A DNA stretch of 64,000 nucleotides from Dokdonella_A ginsengisoli (GCF_042652785.1 NZ_JBHSHD010000013.1:62001-126000), one strand, 5' to 3'. Shown: positions 25,502 to 34,451, counted from the first letter of the stretch. Made by a program: numbers and translations. Notes: a model not told the origin generated them from the sequence alone.

Positions 25502-27667
25502 ATGCGCCACGGACCGCCTTCGGAGGCGAGCGCGCACCGCGCGCTGCGCGCCGCCCTGACCGCGCTGGCGCTGTGCGCCTGCGCCGGCCCACCTGCGCCG
25601 CGAACCGGTTCCGCGGACGCGACGCCGGTCGCGCGCAAGGTTCCCCACGTCGTCTCCTCGCCGAACGGCGACCGCGAAGACCCCTACTACTGGCTGCGCG
25701 ACGACACGCGCAGCCGCAAGGACGTGCTCGATCACCTGCGCGCCGAGAACGCGTACTACGCGCGCGCGATGGCGCCGCTGCAGGCGCAGGCCGAGCGCCT
25801 CTACGGCGAGATCACCTCGCGCATCGCGCCCGACGACGCCGGCGTGCCGGTGCGCGAGCGCCATTGCTGGTACCAGACGCGCTACGCCGACGGCGCCGCC
25901 TATCCGCGCTTCGTCCGCCGCTGCGGCAGCCAGACCGCCGACGAGCAGCTCCTGCTCGACGAGACGGCGCTCGCCGCGGGGCACGCCTACTACCACGTGC
26001 GTTCGCGCGTGGTCAGTCCGGACGAGCGCCTGCTCGCCTATGCGGAAGACACCGCCGGCCGCTACCAGTGCACGATCCGCATCAGGAATCTCGCCAGCGG
26101 CGAAACCCTGCCGGACGAGATCCGCGGCACCTCCGGCGCGATCGTCTGGGCGGACGACAACCGCACGCTCTTCTACGTCGAGAACGATCCGGTCACGCTC
26201 GCCACACGGCGCGTGCGGCGCCACGCGCTCGGCACCGATGCCGTCGCCGACGTCACCGTCTACGAGGAGCCGGACGACCGCTACTACGTCGATCTCGCGC
26301 GCACCGGCGACGACCGCTTCCTGGTCATCCAGCTCGACAGCCGCAGCACCAGCGAGGTGCGCTACCTGCCGGCGAATGCGCTGCTGGCGCCGTGGCGGAT
26401 CCTCGCCCCGCGCGAGAGCGGCATCGAATACGACGTCGACCACGTCGATGGCAGCTGGATCGTGCGCAGCAACTGGCAGGCGCCGGATTTCCGCATCGTG
26501 CAGGTCGACGACGCGAACGTGGGAGACAAGCGCGGCTGGCGCGAAGTCGTCGCCGCGCAGGAAGGCACCTCGATCGAGCGGATGACGGTGTTCCGCGACT
26601 ACCTCGCGCTCGGCGAGCGCAGCGACGGGCGGCGCGGCATCCGCATCGTCGACCGACACAGCGGCCGCCAGTTCCACCTCGGCTCCGACGCCGCCGACGA
26701 CACCGCCACGCTCGGCGACAACCGCGTGCAGGACACCGATGAACTGCGCTACGAGATCACCTCGCTGATCACGCCGCCGTCGACCTACCGCCTGGACCTG
26801 CGCAGCGGCGAGCGCACGCTGCTGAAGCAGGCGCGGGTTCCCGGTTACGACGCGTCCGCCTACGAAGCCGTGCGCATCCGCATCGACGCGCGCGACGGCA
26901 CGCGCATCCCGGTCTCGCTGGCCTACCGCAAGGGCCTGCGCGCGGACGGCACGGCGCCGCTGCTGCAGCTGGGCTACGGCGCCTACGGCGTGTCGAGCGA
27001 TCCGCGCTTCGATCCGGCCTACGCGTCCCTGCTCGACCGCGGCTTCGTCCTCGCCGTCGCGCACGTGCGCGGCGGCGGCGAACTGGGCGGCGCCTGGCAC
27101 GACGCCGGCAAGCTACTGCACAAGCAGAACACGTTCGACGACTTCGTCGACGTGACGCGTGCGCTGGTCGCCGCCGGCTACGCCGACCGCAGCAAGGTCT
27201 TCGCCGCCGGGCGCAGCGCCGGCGGCCTGCTGATGGGCGCCATCGCCAACCAGGCGCCGCAGGACTACCGCGCCCTGGCCGCCGGCGTGCCCTTCGTCGA
27301 CGTGCTGACCACGATGCTCGATCCCAGCGTGCCGACCACCACCAACGAATACGAGGAATGGGGCGATCCGCGCGAGAAGCCCTACTACGACTACCTGCGC
27401 GCGTATTCGCCCTACGACAACGTCGGCGCGCACGACTATCCCGCGCTGTACGTCACCACCAGCCTCAACGACTCGCAGGTGCAGTACTACGAGCCGGCCA
27501 AATGGGTAGCGCGGCTGCGCGCGACGAAGACCGACTCGCGGCCGCTGCTGTTCAAGATCGACATGGACGGCGGCCACAACGGCAAGAGCGGCCGCTTCGG
27601 CCGCCAGCGCGAGACGGCGCAGATGTACGCGTTCTTTCTCGACCAGCTGAAACCTTCCACCGACTGA
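25502..27667 (+). CDS. S9A prolyl oligopeptidase family (oligopeptidase B-like) peptidase
   Basis: A 721-residue protein from ATG 25502. Residues 'DPYYWLRDDTRSRKDVLDHL' open the propeller domain, typical of oligopeptidase B. The alpha/beta hydrolase domain carries the catalytic Ser572 in GRSAGG, Asp657 in 'SLNDSQV' and His692 in 'MDGGHNGKSG'. These enzymes cut short peptides, usually after basic residues. The N-terminus is hydrophobic and ends in a possible lipobox (ALALCACAG), so it may be an extracytoplasmic lipoprotein. It starts 32 bp after the receptor gene and probably processes peptides tied to that uptake system. Confidence 0.92.
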   Translation: MRHGPPSEASAHRALRAALTALALCACAGPPAPRTGSADATPVARKVPHVVSSPNGDREDPYYWLRDDTRSRKDVLDHLRAENAYYARAMAPLQAQAERLYGEITSRIAPDDAGVPVRERHCWYQTRYADGAAYPRFVRRCGSQTADEQLLLDETALAAGHAYYHVRSRVVSPDERLLAYAEDTAGRYQCTIRIRNLASGETLPDEIRGTSGAIVWADDNRTLFYVENDPVTLATRRVRRHALGTDAVADVTVYEEPDDRYYVDLARTGDDRFLVIQLDSRSTSEVRYLPANALLAPWRILAPRESGIEYDVDHVDGSWIVRSNWQAPDFRIVQVDDANVGDKRGWREVVAAQEGTSIERMTVFRDYLALGERSDGRRGIRIVDRHSGRQFHLGSDAADDTATLGDNRVQDTDELRYEITSLITPPSTYRLDLRSGERTLLKQARVPGYDASAYEAVRIRIDARDGTRIPVSLAYRKGLRADGTAPLLQLGYGAYGVSSDPRFDPAYASLLDRGFVLAVAHVRGGGELGGAWHDAGKLLHKQNTFDDFVDVTRALVAAGYADRSKVFAAGRSAGGLLMGAIANQAPQDYRALAAGVPFVDVLTTMLDPSVPTTTNEYEEWGDPREKPYYDYLRAYSPYDNVGAHDYPALYVTTSLNDSQVQYYEPAKWVARLRATKTDSRPLLFKIDMDGGHNGKSGRFGRQRETAQMYAFFLDQLKPSTD

Positions 27668-27735
27668 AGACGGTCGCGCCGTCCTATCCGCAAGCGCGAG
27701 CAGCGAAGCCGACAAGCGCCCCGCCTCCTTTGGCC

Positions 27736-27849
27736 GTCATTCCCGCGAGGCGCCTTTCGACTGCCGAAGGCTGGTCAAGCGGCAATCCATCTTGCCCTGG
27801 ACCGGCTACGGAGAAAATCAAAGTGGATCCCCGCGTTCGCGGGGATGAC
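27736..27849. repeat. Long form of the CATTCCCGC element, copy B
   Basis: Starts GTCATTCCCGCGAGGCGCC and ends CCCCGCGTTCGCGGGGATGAC. It is about as long as copy A (22105-22216) and shares both ends and interior blocks. It separates the convergent peptidase and Nudix genes and may terminate both. Confidence 0.8.
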
Positions 27850-27900
27850 GAACATCGAAGGTATCCACGACGTCGTCGATGCAGGTCCGTCCACCCACCC

Positions 27901-28389
27901 TTACATCCGCGAATAGCTCCAAGACTGCATGCGCCCTTCCCGATACGGCATGACGCCGTGGAAAGGCCGCAGGTCGCCATCGAACACCAGCGGCAGGAAG
28001 TGACGGTCGCCTTCCCACATCGGCAGCTCGTGCAGGCGCGCGACGTCGACCCATTCCAGCGCGCCCTCGGGATTAGTCTGCAGCGGCGTGCCCTCGAAGC
28101 GCGTGACGGTGAAGATGAAGCCGAGCCAGTCTTCGCCGTGCTTGCCGAAGCCGGGCCAGTTGATCGTGCCGCGCAGCTGCATCTGCGTGCATTCGATGCC
28201 GGCTTCCTCGCGGATCTCGCGCCGCATGCCGGCGAGCACGTCCTCGTGCGGATCGAGCTTGCCGCCCAGACCGTTGTACTTGCCCAGGTGCAGGTCGTCC
28301 GGGCGCGCGTTGCGGTGGATCATCAGGACGCGCCGGCCGTCGGGCGACAGCACATAGCCGAGGGTGGCGACGATCGGGGTATAGGGCAT
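27901..28389 (-). CDS. Nudix hydrolase (8-oxo-dGTP diphosphatase-like)
   Basis: A 162-residue protein. The Nudix box lies at ~43-65: GGKLDPHEDVLAGMRREIRE followed by EAGI, with all conserved Gly and Glu residues. The start MPYTPIVATLGYVLSPDGRR and the segment 'RNARPDDLHLGKYNGLGGKL' resemble MTH1-like 8-oxo-dGTP diphosphatases that clean the nucleotide pool. The exact nucleotide substrate is not provable here. Confidence 0.9.
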   Translation of the reverse strand: MPYTPIVATLGYVLSPDGRRVLMIHRNARPDDLHLGKYNGLGGKLDPHEDVLAGMRREIREEAGIECTQMQLRGTINWPGFGKHGEDWLGFIFTVTRFEGTPLQTNPEGALEWVDVARLHELPMWEGDRHFLPLVFDGDLRPFHGVMPYREGRMQSWSYSRM

Positions 28390-28506
28390 CGGCTGTGGGC
28401 AACAGAAAGGGGCTGTCCATCATAGCCGCTGTGGTTACACTGCCTGGAATGCCTCCGGCGCCGTGACCGCTCGCGCGGAAATGTCGCCCCACAAGCGGAT
28501 GCCCAA

Positions 28507-29355
28507 ATGACCATCGAGACGATTTCCGAACAGCGCTGCTTCGGCGGCGTGCAGGGTTTCTACCGGCACGAATCCAGGGAAACCGGCGGCACGATGCGGT
28601 TCGGCGTGTACCGCCCGCCGCTGGCCAAGGGCGAGCAGGCGCCGGTGCTGTACTACCTGGCCGGCCTGACCTGCACCGAGGAAACCTTCGTCATCAAGGC
28701 CGGCGCGCAGCGCCTGGCCGCGGAACTGGGTCTGATCCTGGTCACCCCGGACACCAGCCCGCGTGACACCGGCATCGACGGCGCCACCGGCGACTGGGAG
28801 TTCGGCGAAGCCGCCGGCTTCTACCTCGACGCGACGACGCCCGCGTTCGCCAAGCGCTTCCGCATGTACAGCTACGTGACGAAGGAACTGCCGGGCGTGC
28901 TCGGCGAGCATTTCGTCGAAGCCGATCTCGATCGCGAGGGCATCTTCGGCCATTCGATGGGCGGCCACGGCGCGCTGACCATCGCGCTGAAGAACCCGGA
29001 CCGTTACCGCTCGGTGTCGGCGTTCGCACCGATCGTCGCGCCGAGCCAGGTGCCGTGGGGCCAGAAGGCGCTTGCGCGCTATCTCGGCGACGACGCGGCG
29101 AGCTGGCGCGCCTACGACACGGTCGCACTGCTCGAGGACGGCCACACCTTCCCCGGCACGATCCTGGCCGACCAGGGCTACGCCGACAAATTCCTCGAAG
29201 TCCAGCTGCAGCACTGGCGCCTCGACGCCGCCGCGCGCACCGCCGGCCAGGCGCTGACCCTGCGCGCGCACGCCGGCTACGACCACAGCTACTACTTCAT
29301 CCAGACGTTCATGGAGGACCACCTGCTGCATCACGCGCAGGCGTTGCTGGGCTGA
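28507..29355 (+). CDS. fghA: S-formylglutathione hydrolase
   Basis: A 282-residue esterase-D family protein. It shows 'VLYYLAGLTCTEETF' (the LTCT oxyanion motif at 54-57), the nucleophile Ser150 in 'IFGHSMGGHGAL', and the His near residue 260 in 'HAGYDHSYYFIQTFMEDH'. It hydrolyses S-formylglutathione to formate and glutathione, the last step of glutathione-dependent formaldehyde detoxification. The partner dehydrogenase gene (adhC/frmA) is not in the window. Confidence 0.95.
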   Translation: MTIETISEQRCFGGVQGFYRHESRETGGTMRFGVYRPPLAKGEQAPVLYYLAGLTCTEETFVIKAGAQRLAAELGLILVTPDTSPRDTGIDGATGDWEFGEAAGFYLDATTPAFAKRFRMYSYVTKELPGVLGEHFVEADLDREGIFGHSMGGHGALTIALKNPDRYRSVSAFAPIVAPSQVPWGQKALARYLGDDAASWRAYDTVALLEDGHTFPGTILADQGYADKFLEVQLQHWRLDAAARTAGQALTLRAHAGYDHSYYFIQTFMEDHLLHHAQALLG

Positions 29356-29374
29356 GATCGCTTCAAGCCGATGG

Positions 29375-29413
29375 ACGCTCCGCGGGCCGCGCGTTGCGCC
29401 GCCCGCGGAGCGT
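29375..29413. terminator. Hairpin between convergent fghA and deaminase genes
   Basis: A perfect 13-bp stem (ACGCTCCGCGGGC / GCCCGCGGAGCGT) with a 13-nt loop starts 20 bp after the fghA stop. No T-run, so probably a 3'-end hairpin shared by the converging transcripts. Confidence 0.5.
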
Positions 29414-29512
29414 TCGACGGCGCCGGCTCGAAGCGCCGGCGCCTGCCGGCCCTCGTTCGTGCCGCAGCACGTCGACCGGCCACCGGAAATCCGCCATTCC
29501 CATGGCGCCGCG

Positions 29513-29971
29513 CTAGCGGCCGATGTCCTCGTTCCACAGTTCCGGCCGCTCGCGCATGAAGCGGTTCATCAGCGCGACGCAGGCCGCGTCGTCGGCGAGC
29601 CGGATTGCCACGCCGCGGCTGCGCAGCCAGTCTTCCTCGCCCATGAACGAGCGATGCTCGCCGACCACCACGCGGCGGATGCCGTACAGCACGATGGCGC
29701 CGCTGCACATCGCACAGGGCGACAGCGTGGTGTACAGCGTGCAGTCGCGGTAGACCGCGGCCGGCTGCCGCCCGGCGTTCTCCAGCGCGTCCATTTCCGC
29801 GTGCAGGATCGCGCTGCCGCGCTGCACGCGGCGGTTGTGGCCGCGGCCGATGATGCGCCCCTCGTGGACGATGACCGAACCGATCGGGATGCCGCCTTCG
29901 GCGAGGCCGGCTTCCGCTTCGGCGCGTGCGGCGGCGAGAAATTCCAGGTGCTGCGCATCGGTCGGCTGCAT
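29513..29971 (-). CDS. Cytosine deaminase, yeast Fcy1 type
   Basis: A 152-residue zinc-dependent deaminase. The zinc ligands are His57 and catalytic Glu59 in 'ILHAEMDALENAGR', and Cys86/Cys89 in 'LYTTLSPCAMCSGAIVLYG'. The C-terminus 'RPELWNEDIGR' and the stretch 'GIPIGSVIVHEGRIIGRGHN' resemble the yeast cytosine deaminase Fcy1 more than tRNA adenosine deaminase TadA. The reaction is cytosine to uracil, feeding pyrimidine salvage. Bacterial cytosine deaminase is usually the unrelated CodA amidohydrolase, so this is the alternative type. Confidence 0.85.
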   Translation of the reverse strand: MQPTDAQHLEFLAAARAEAEAGLAEGGIPIGSVIVHEGRIIGRGHNRRVQRGSAILHAEMDALENAGRQPAAVYRDCTLYTTLSPCAMCSGAIVLYGIRRVVVGEHRSFMGEEDWLRSRGVAIRLADDAACVALMNRFMRERPELWNEDIGR

Positions 29972-30032
29972 CGTGCGGACTCCGTCTTTCGCGCGATCGT
30001 CGGCGAGCCGGCGACGGACGTCAATCGCCCTG

Positions 30033-30419
30033 TCAGCCTTGCAGGAACAGCGGCGCGGCGAACAGGACCGCGCCGGCCACGAACAGCACGGTCAAGGCGT
30101 GCACCAGCGGATGGTCGATGCGCAGGAACACGAACTGCTCGATCGTGCGGCCGACCCAGAACAGCGACATGCCGGCAAGGAACGCGTTGCCCAGGCGCGT
30201 GTCGAGCAGATCGCCGGGCAGCGTGAAGCACGCCGCGGCGACGCCGAGGAACACGTAGATCAGACGCAGATTCAGGATCTGCGCGACGGCGCGCGTGGCC
30301 GCATTCGTCGACTGCAGCGCGCGCGGCCAGTCGAACAGCTTCCAGAACGCGAGGTGGAACACGGCGAAGCCGAGGCTGTGCACGCCGCCGAGCAGCACGA
30401 TGATCTCGTTGCTCGTCAC
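30033..30419 (-). CDS. Small four-helix membrane protein
   Basis: A 128-residue protein beginning with GTG at 30419 (MTSNEIIVLLGGVHSLGFAV). About four hydrophobic helices are visible ('VLLGGVHSLGFAVFHLAFW', 'LIYVFLGVAAACFTL', 'AFLAGMSLFWVGRT', 'VHALTVLFVAGAVLFAAPLF'). It lies 4 bp downstream of the DUF4442 gene and is surely cotranscribed. No function is known to me. Confidence 0.7.
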   Translation of the reverse strand: MTSNEIIVLLGGVHSLGFAVFHLAFWKLFDWPRALQSTNAATRAVAQILNLRLIYVFLGVAAACFTLPGDLLDTRLGNAFLAGMSLFWVGRTIEQFVFLRIDHPLVHALTVLFVAGAVLFAAPLFLQG

Positions 30420-30423
30420 GGCG

Positions 30424-30894
30424 TCAGGCGACCTTGCGCAGTGACACCCACATCGCGATGTCGGCCTCGAACACGACGGTGTTGCCCAGGTCGCGCACTT
30501 CAACGTGCGCCTGCAGCTCCTGCGCGACGGCGGCGTCGGCGATCGATGCCACCGTCGCTGTCGCGGTCATCGTGCCGCGCGCCTTGGCCAGATAGCGCAC
30601 GCTCATGCCCTTGGGTATCCAGCGCATGGCGTCGGGGATGGTCGCGTCGGTGGCGAGCCCGCCGGCGAGTTCGGCCATGTTGCACAGCGCGATCGCGTGC
30701 ACGGTGCCGATGTGGTTGCGCACCGCGCGGCGGTCGCGGATCTGCACGATGCAGCGGCCGGGTTCGAGCAATTCGATGCGCGGCGCGATCGAGGCGAAAT
30801 ACGGCGCGCGCCGGCAGATCAACTTGGAGAACAGCCAGCGCCCGGACGGCGAACCACCGAGGCGGCGGAACAGACGCAGTGCCTGGGAACTCAT
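30424..30894 (-). CDS. DUF4442 hotdog-fold thioesterase-like protein
   Basis: A 156-residue protein from ATG 30894, with GAGG ~8 nt upstream; a GTG at 30918 is less likely. The pattern 'RRAVRNHIGTVHAIALCNMAELAGGLATDATIP' with 'RWIPKGMSVRYLAKARGTMTATATV' matches the DUF4442 branch of the hotdog thioesterase superfamily. The role is probably acyl-CoA related, and fadE lies immediately upstream on the same strand, but the substrate is unknown. Confidence 0.8.
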   Translation of the reverse strand: MSSQALRLFRRLGGSPSGRWLFSKLICRRAPYFASIAPRIELLEPGRCIVQIRDRRAVRNHIGTVHAIALCNMAELAGGLATDATIPDAMRWIPKGMSVRYLAKARGTMTATATVASIADAAVAQELQAHVEVRDLGNTVVFEADIAMWVSLRKVA

Positions 30895-30935
30895 GTCGGT
30901 CGGCCTCGCTGGGTTCACGCACCGCGCAGGGCTTT

Positions 30936-31042
30936 CCCTCTCCCGCTTGTTGCGGGAGAGGGGGATGAGGGAAATCGGAGCGTTGCGCTTCGACTCCCCT
31001 CACCCGCGCCTTGGGCGCGACCTCTCCCGCAAGCGGGAGAGG
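30936..31042. repeat. CTCTCCCGC double-hairpin repeat
   Basis: First hairpin CCCTCTCCCGC-TTGTT-GCGGGAGAGGG (30936-30962); second hairpin CCTCTCCCGC-AA-GCGGGAGAGG (31021-31042); a CCCGCGCCTTGGGCGCG palindrome lies between. The second half matches 10311-10366. It sits between fadE and the DUF4442 gene and probably ends or attenuates the fadE transcript. Confidence 0.75.
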
Positions 31043-31075
31043 CAAATCTCATTCACTCAAGCGTCGCAACCTGCC

Positions 31076-33547
31076 TCAGGCCACTGACCGCAACGGGCGC
31101 TTGCCTTCGTGACGCGCGCCGGCCGCCAGCTCCGACGGATCGAAGTCGTCGACCGAGATGAACTCGAACGTCGCCTTGCGCACGCGCGCCAGCAGCTCGC
31201 GCTCGGCGGCGGTCAGTACGCCCTTGGCTTCGGCGTCCTCCAGCTGCGCCTCGTAGTCGTGGCCCTGCAGCTCGCCGGCCTTGGCCGCCTTGAGGAACTT
31301 GCGCTCCACCGGTTCGGCCGCGATCACCTCCGGCAGCAGCGCGTTCATGCGGCCGACCACGTTGTTCGCGCTCGGCGTCAGGTAGACCCACTCGGCCAGG
31401 CGATCGCGCGCGTCGTTCGGCGTCATCAGCAGCGCCGCGACGCGATGACCGAGGCGGTCGGACGGCGGCACTTCGCGCCGGCCGAACGGGAACACCAGCG
31501 CGTGCAGCAGCCATGCCGCCGGACGGATCGGGAAGTTGCGCAGCACGCCGTCGAGCGCGTTTTGCATGCGGTAGGCGCAGTCGTGGAAGGCCCAGGCCAG
31601 CAGCGGCTGGTCGGCCACCGGCCGGCCCTGGTCCTCGTAGCGCTTGAGCATGGCGCTGGCGATGTACAGGTTGGACAGCACGTCGCCCAGGCGCGCCGAC
31701 AGCTTCTCCTTGAACTTCAGCTTGCCGCCGAGCAGCAGCATCGAGCTGTCGGCGAGCAGGGCGAGATTCGCCGCGTAGCGGTTGAGCTTGCGGTAGTAGC
31801 GGCGCGTGTAGGCGTCGCCGGGCACGCGGCCGATCTTGGCGAACGTCAGGCCGAGCACGAGGCTGCGCACCGCGTTGGAGATCGCGAAGCCGACGTGCGC
31901 GAACAGTTCGCGATCGAACGCGCGCAGGCGCGTGCCGTAGTCGGCGATCTGCGCGGCCTGCATTTCCTTCAGCACGTGCGGGTGGCAGCGGATCGCGCCC
32001 TGGCCGAAGATCATCAGGCTGCGCGTCATGATGTTGGCGCCCTCGACCGTGATCGCGATCGGCGCGGTCTGCCACGCGCGGCCAGCGTAGTTGTTCGGCC
32101 CGAGCTGCACGCCCTTGCCGCCGTGCACGTCCATGATGTCCTTGGCGACTTCGCGGCCGAGCTCGGTCGCGTGGTACTTGGCGATCGCCGACGGCACCGC
32201 CGGCTTCTCGCCGCGCACCACCGCGGCAGCGGCGGCCTTGGACACCGCGGTGATCGCGTAGGTGTGGCCGCCGATGCGCGCCAGCGCTTCCTCCACGCCC
32301 TCGAAGCGGCCGATCGACATGCCGAACTGCTTGCGGATGCGCGCGTACGCGCCGGTCGCGATGGCGCCGATCCGCACGCCGCCGGAGGCGGTCGACGGCA
32401 GCGTGATGGCGCGGCCGACCGACAGGCATTCGATCAGCATGCGCCAGCCCTGCCCGGCCATGTCGGCGCCGCCGATCAGCTGCGACAGCGGCACGAACAC
32501 GTCCTTGCCGCGCAGCGGGCCGTTCTGGAACGCGGCATTGAGCGGGAAGTGGCGGCGGCCGATCTCCAGGCCCTTGGTGTCGCGCGGGATCAGCGCCAGC
32601 GTGATGCCGATGTCCTCGACGTCGCCGAGCAGATGCTCGGGGTCGTACATGCGGAAGGCCAGACCGATCAAGGTCGCCACCGGCGCCAAGGTGATATAGC
32701 GCTTGTCGAAGGTCAGGCGCACGCCGAGCACCTGCGCGCCCTGCCACTCGCCCTTGCAGACGATGCCGTAGTCGGGAATCGAGGTCGCGTCGGAACCGGC
32801 GGTGGGGCCGGTCAGCGCGAAGCACGGCACCTCGCGGCCGTCGGCCAGGCGCGGCAGGTAGTAGTCGCGCTGGTCCTGCGAGCCGTAGTGCAGCAGCAGC
32901 TCGCCGGGGCCGAGCGAGTTGGGCACGCCGACCGTCGAGGACAGCGAACCCGACACGCTCATCAGCTTCTGCAGCACGGCCGACTGGGCGAGCGCCGAGA
33001 ACTCCAGGCCGCCGTACTGCTTGGGGATGATCATGCCGAAGAATTTCTTCTTCTTGACGTATTCCCAGATCTCCGGCGTCAGGTCGGCCAGCTCGTGGCT
33101 GATCTGCCAGTCGTTGACCATCGCGCAGAGTTCTTCCACCGGACCGTCGAGGAAGGCCTGCTCCTCCACGCTGAGCTCGGGCTTGGGCTGCCGCAGCAGC
33201 TGGTCCCAGTCCGGCTTGCCGCTGAACAGCTCGCCCTCGAAACCGACCGTGCCGGCTTCCAGCGCGGTGCGCTCGGTGTCGGAGATCGGCGGCATCACCT
33301 TCTGGAACGCCGCCATCAGCGGCGCGGTGATCTTCCTGCGGCGGAAGTCGACCAGGTTCAGCGGCACCGCGACGGCCGCGAACACCAGCAGCGGCAGCGC
33401 GATCGCCAGCACCGACGAACCGGCCAGCAGACCGGCGGCGACGATCGCGACGGCGGTGGCGAGGGTCCATGGACGCAGACCGGCGCGGAAGTACGCGGCA
33501 GCCAGCGAAACCAGCACGCCGGCCAACAGGGGGAGGATCGAGGTCAT
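31076..33547 (-). CDS. fadE: Acyl-CoA dehydrogenase, FadE type
   Basis: An 823-residue protein from ATG 33547, the long E. coli FadE form rather than the ~380-residue mitochondrial type. Hydrophobic segments at the N-terminus (MTSILPLLAGVLVSLAAAYF ...) anchor it to the membrane. 'YGGLEFSALAQSAVLQKL', 'CFALTGPTAGSDATSIPDYG', and 'MDVHGGKGVQLGPNNYAGRA' plus 'APIAITVEGANIMTRSLM' are the FAD/substrate motifs. It catalyses the first dehydrogenation of beta-oxidation and should feed electrons to EtfAB, also encoded here. Its ATG overlaps the stop of the alpha/beta hydrolase gene (33544-33547). Confidence 0.95.
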   Translation of the reverse strand: MTSILPLLAGVLVSLAAAYFRAGLRPWTLATAVAIVAAGLLAGSSVLAIALPLLVFAAVAVPLNLVDFRRRKITAPLMAAFQKVMPPISDTERTALEAGTVGFEGELFSGKPDWDQLLRQPKPELSVEEQAFLDGPVEELCAMVNDWQISHELADLTPEIWEYVKKKKFFGMIIPKQYGGLEFSALAQSAVLQKLMSVSGSLSSTVGVPNSLGPGELLLHYGSQDQRDYYLPRLADGREVPCFALTGPTAGSDATSIPDYGIVCKGEWQGAQVLGVRLTFDKRYITLAPVATLIGLAFRMYDPEHLLGDVEDIGITLALIPRDTKGLEIGRRHFPLNAAFQNGPLRGKDVFVPLSQLIGGADMAGQGWRMLIECLSVGRAITLPSTASGGVRIGAIATGAYARIRKQFGMSIGRFEGVEEALARIGGHTYAITAVSKAAAAAVVRGEKPAVPSAIAKYHATELGREVAKDIMDVHGGKGVQLGPNNYAGRAWQTAPIAITVEGANIMTRSLMIFGQGAIRCHPHVLKEMQAAQIADYGTRLRAFDRELFAHVGFAISNAVRSLVLGLTFAKIGRVPGDAYTRRYYRKLNRYAANLALLADSSMLLLGGKLKFKEKLSARLGDVLSNLYIASAMLKRYEDQGRPVADQPLLAWAFHDCAYRMQNALDGVLRNFPIRPAAWLLHALVFPFGRREVPPSDRLGHRVAALLMTPNDARDRLAEWVYLTPSANNVVGRMNALLPEVIAAEPVERKFLKAAKAGELQGHDYEAQLEDAEAKGVLTAAERELLARVRKATFEFISVDDFDPSELAAGARHEGKRPLRSVA

Positions 33548-34416
33548 GGTCGGGACTCCTCGCTTGCTAGCGATTGCAGAAACTCTAGTACGTGGCGGGT
33601 GAATGCGTTGTTGTCGTCGCCGGCCACCATGTGCGTGGCACCGGGCACGGCGACGTGGCGCGCCTGCGGCGCGAGTTCGAGGAATTCGGCGATCGTCTCC
33701 TGCGAGACGATGTCGCTTTCGCCGCCGCTGACCAGCAGCAGCGGCACGTCGATGCGCCGCACCGCGTCGAGCAGCATCGGCTGGTGGCTTTCGATGTCCG
33801 GCGTGAGGTCGTCGAGCAGGCGCGGATCCCAATGCCAGCGCAGGCGTCCGTCGCCGCGATCGACCAGCAGCGAGCGCAGGCGTTCGGGCCTGCCCGGATC
33901 GGTGCGGTAGCGTTCGCGCCGGTGCGGCAGGTAGGACGCGATCGCCTCGGCGGCGTCCTGCAGGGAAGCGAAGCCGTCCGGATGCGCGCGCATGAAGCCG
34001 AGGATGCGCTCGACGCCGCGCGTCTCCCAGCGCGGCGTCACGTCGACCAGCACCATCGCGCCGAACGGCGCGCCGGCGCCGCCCTGCGCCGCGATGCCGA
34101 GCAGGCCGCCCATCGAAGCGCCGACCAGGATCGGTTTCGGCCCGACCGTCGCCGCGACCGCGACGAGATCCTCGACCATCGGTTCGAAGTGGTAGGGTTC
34201 CTCGCCGCGCCAGGCGCTGTCGCCGTGGCCGCGCGCGTCGAAGCTGACGCATTCGAAGCCGGCTTCGGCGATGCGCCGCGCGCTGCCGGCCCAGGCCTGG
34301 CGCGTCTGGCCGAAACCGTGCGCGAACACCACGCCGCCGCGCGTGCCGGGCAAGGCCGTCAATGCCAGCTCCATGCCGTCCGGCCGGCGCAGGCGGCGCG
34401 TGGTCGGGACCGGCAT
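33544..34416 (-). CDS. Alpha/beta hydrolase
   Basis: About 290 residues from ATG 34416. In-frame ATGs further upstream (34437, 34473) fall inside the promoter/operator region, so the later start is preferred. It has 'GGVVFAHGFGQTRQAWAG', 'CVSFDARGHGDSAWRG', a nucleophile elbow 'ILVGASMGGLLG', an acid in the region of 'LLLVSGGESDIVSQET' and a His in 'VAVPGATHMVAGDDNNAF'. The fold hydrolyses esters or thioesters. Being the first gene of a unit with fadE and under a putative fatty-acid-type TetR repressor, it may release fatty acids or act on acyl-CoA. Confidence 0.85.
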   Translation of the reverse strand: MPVPTTRRLRRPDGMELALTALPGTRGGVVFAHGFGQTRQAWAGSARRIAEAGFECVSFDARGHGDSAWRGEEPYHFEPMVEDLVAVAATVGPKPILVGASMGGLLGIAAQGGAGAPFGAMVLVDVTPRWETRGVERILGFMRAHPDGFASLQDAAEAIASYLPHRRERYRTDPGRPERLRSLLVDRGDGRLRWHWDPRLLDDLTPDIESHQPMLLDAVRRIDVPLLLVSGGESDIVSQETIAEFLELAPQARHVAVPGATHMVAGDDNNAFTRHVLEFLQSLASEESRP

Positions 34417-34433
34417 CGATTTCGCAAGGCATT

Positions 34434-34451
34434 CCATACGACGCAGTATGG
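34434..34451. promoter_or_regulatory. Operator 1, CCATAC-N6-GTATGG
   Basis: A perfect 6-bp inverted repeat with a 6-bp centre. It overlaps the predicted -10 box of the hydrolase-fadE promoter. A second copy lies 37 bp away (34471-34488). Confidence 0.7.

Noticed and set aside
22347..25592. A 1081-codon minus-strand frame
   Set aside because: Shadow of the STN-type TonB receptor, which has clear plug and barrel features on the other strand.
29331..29708. Minus-strand frame between fghA and the deaminase gene
   Set aside because: It overlaps the deaminase in another frame and covers the intergenic hairpin; no protein features.
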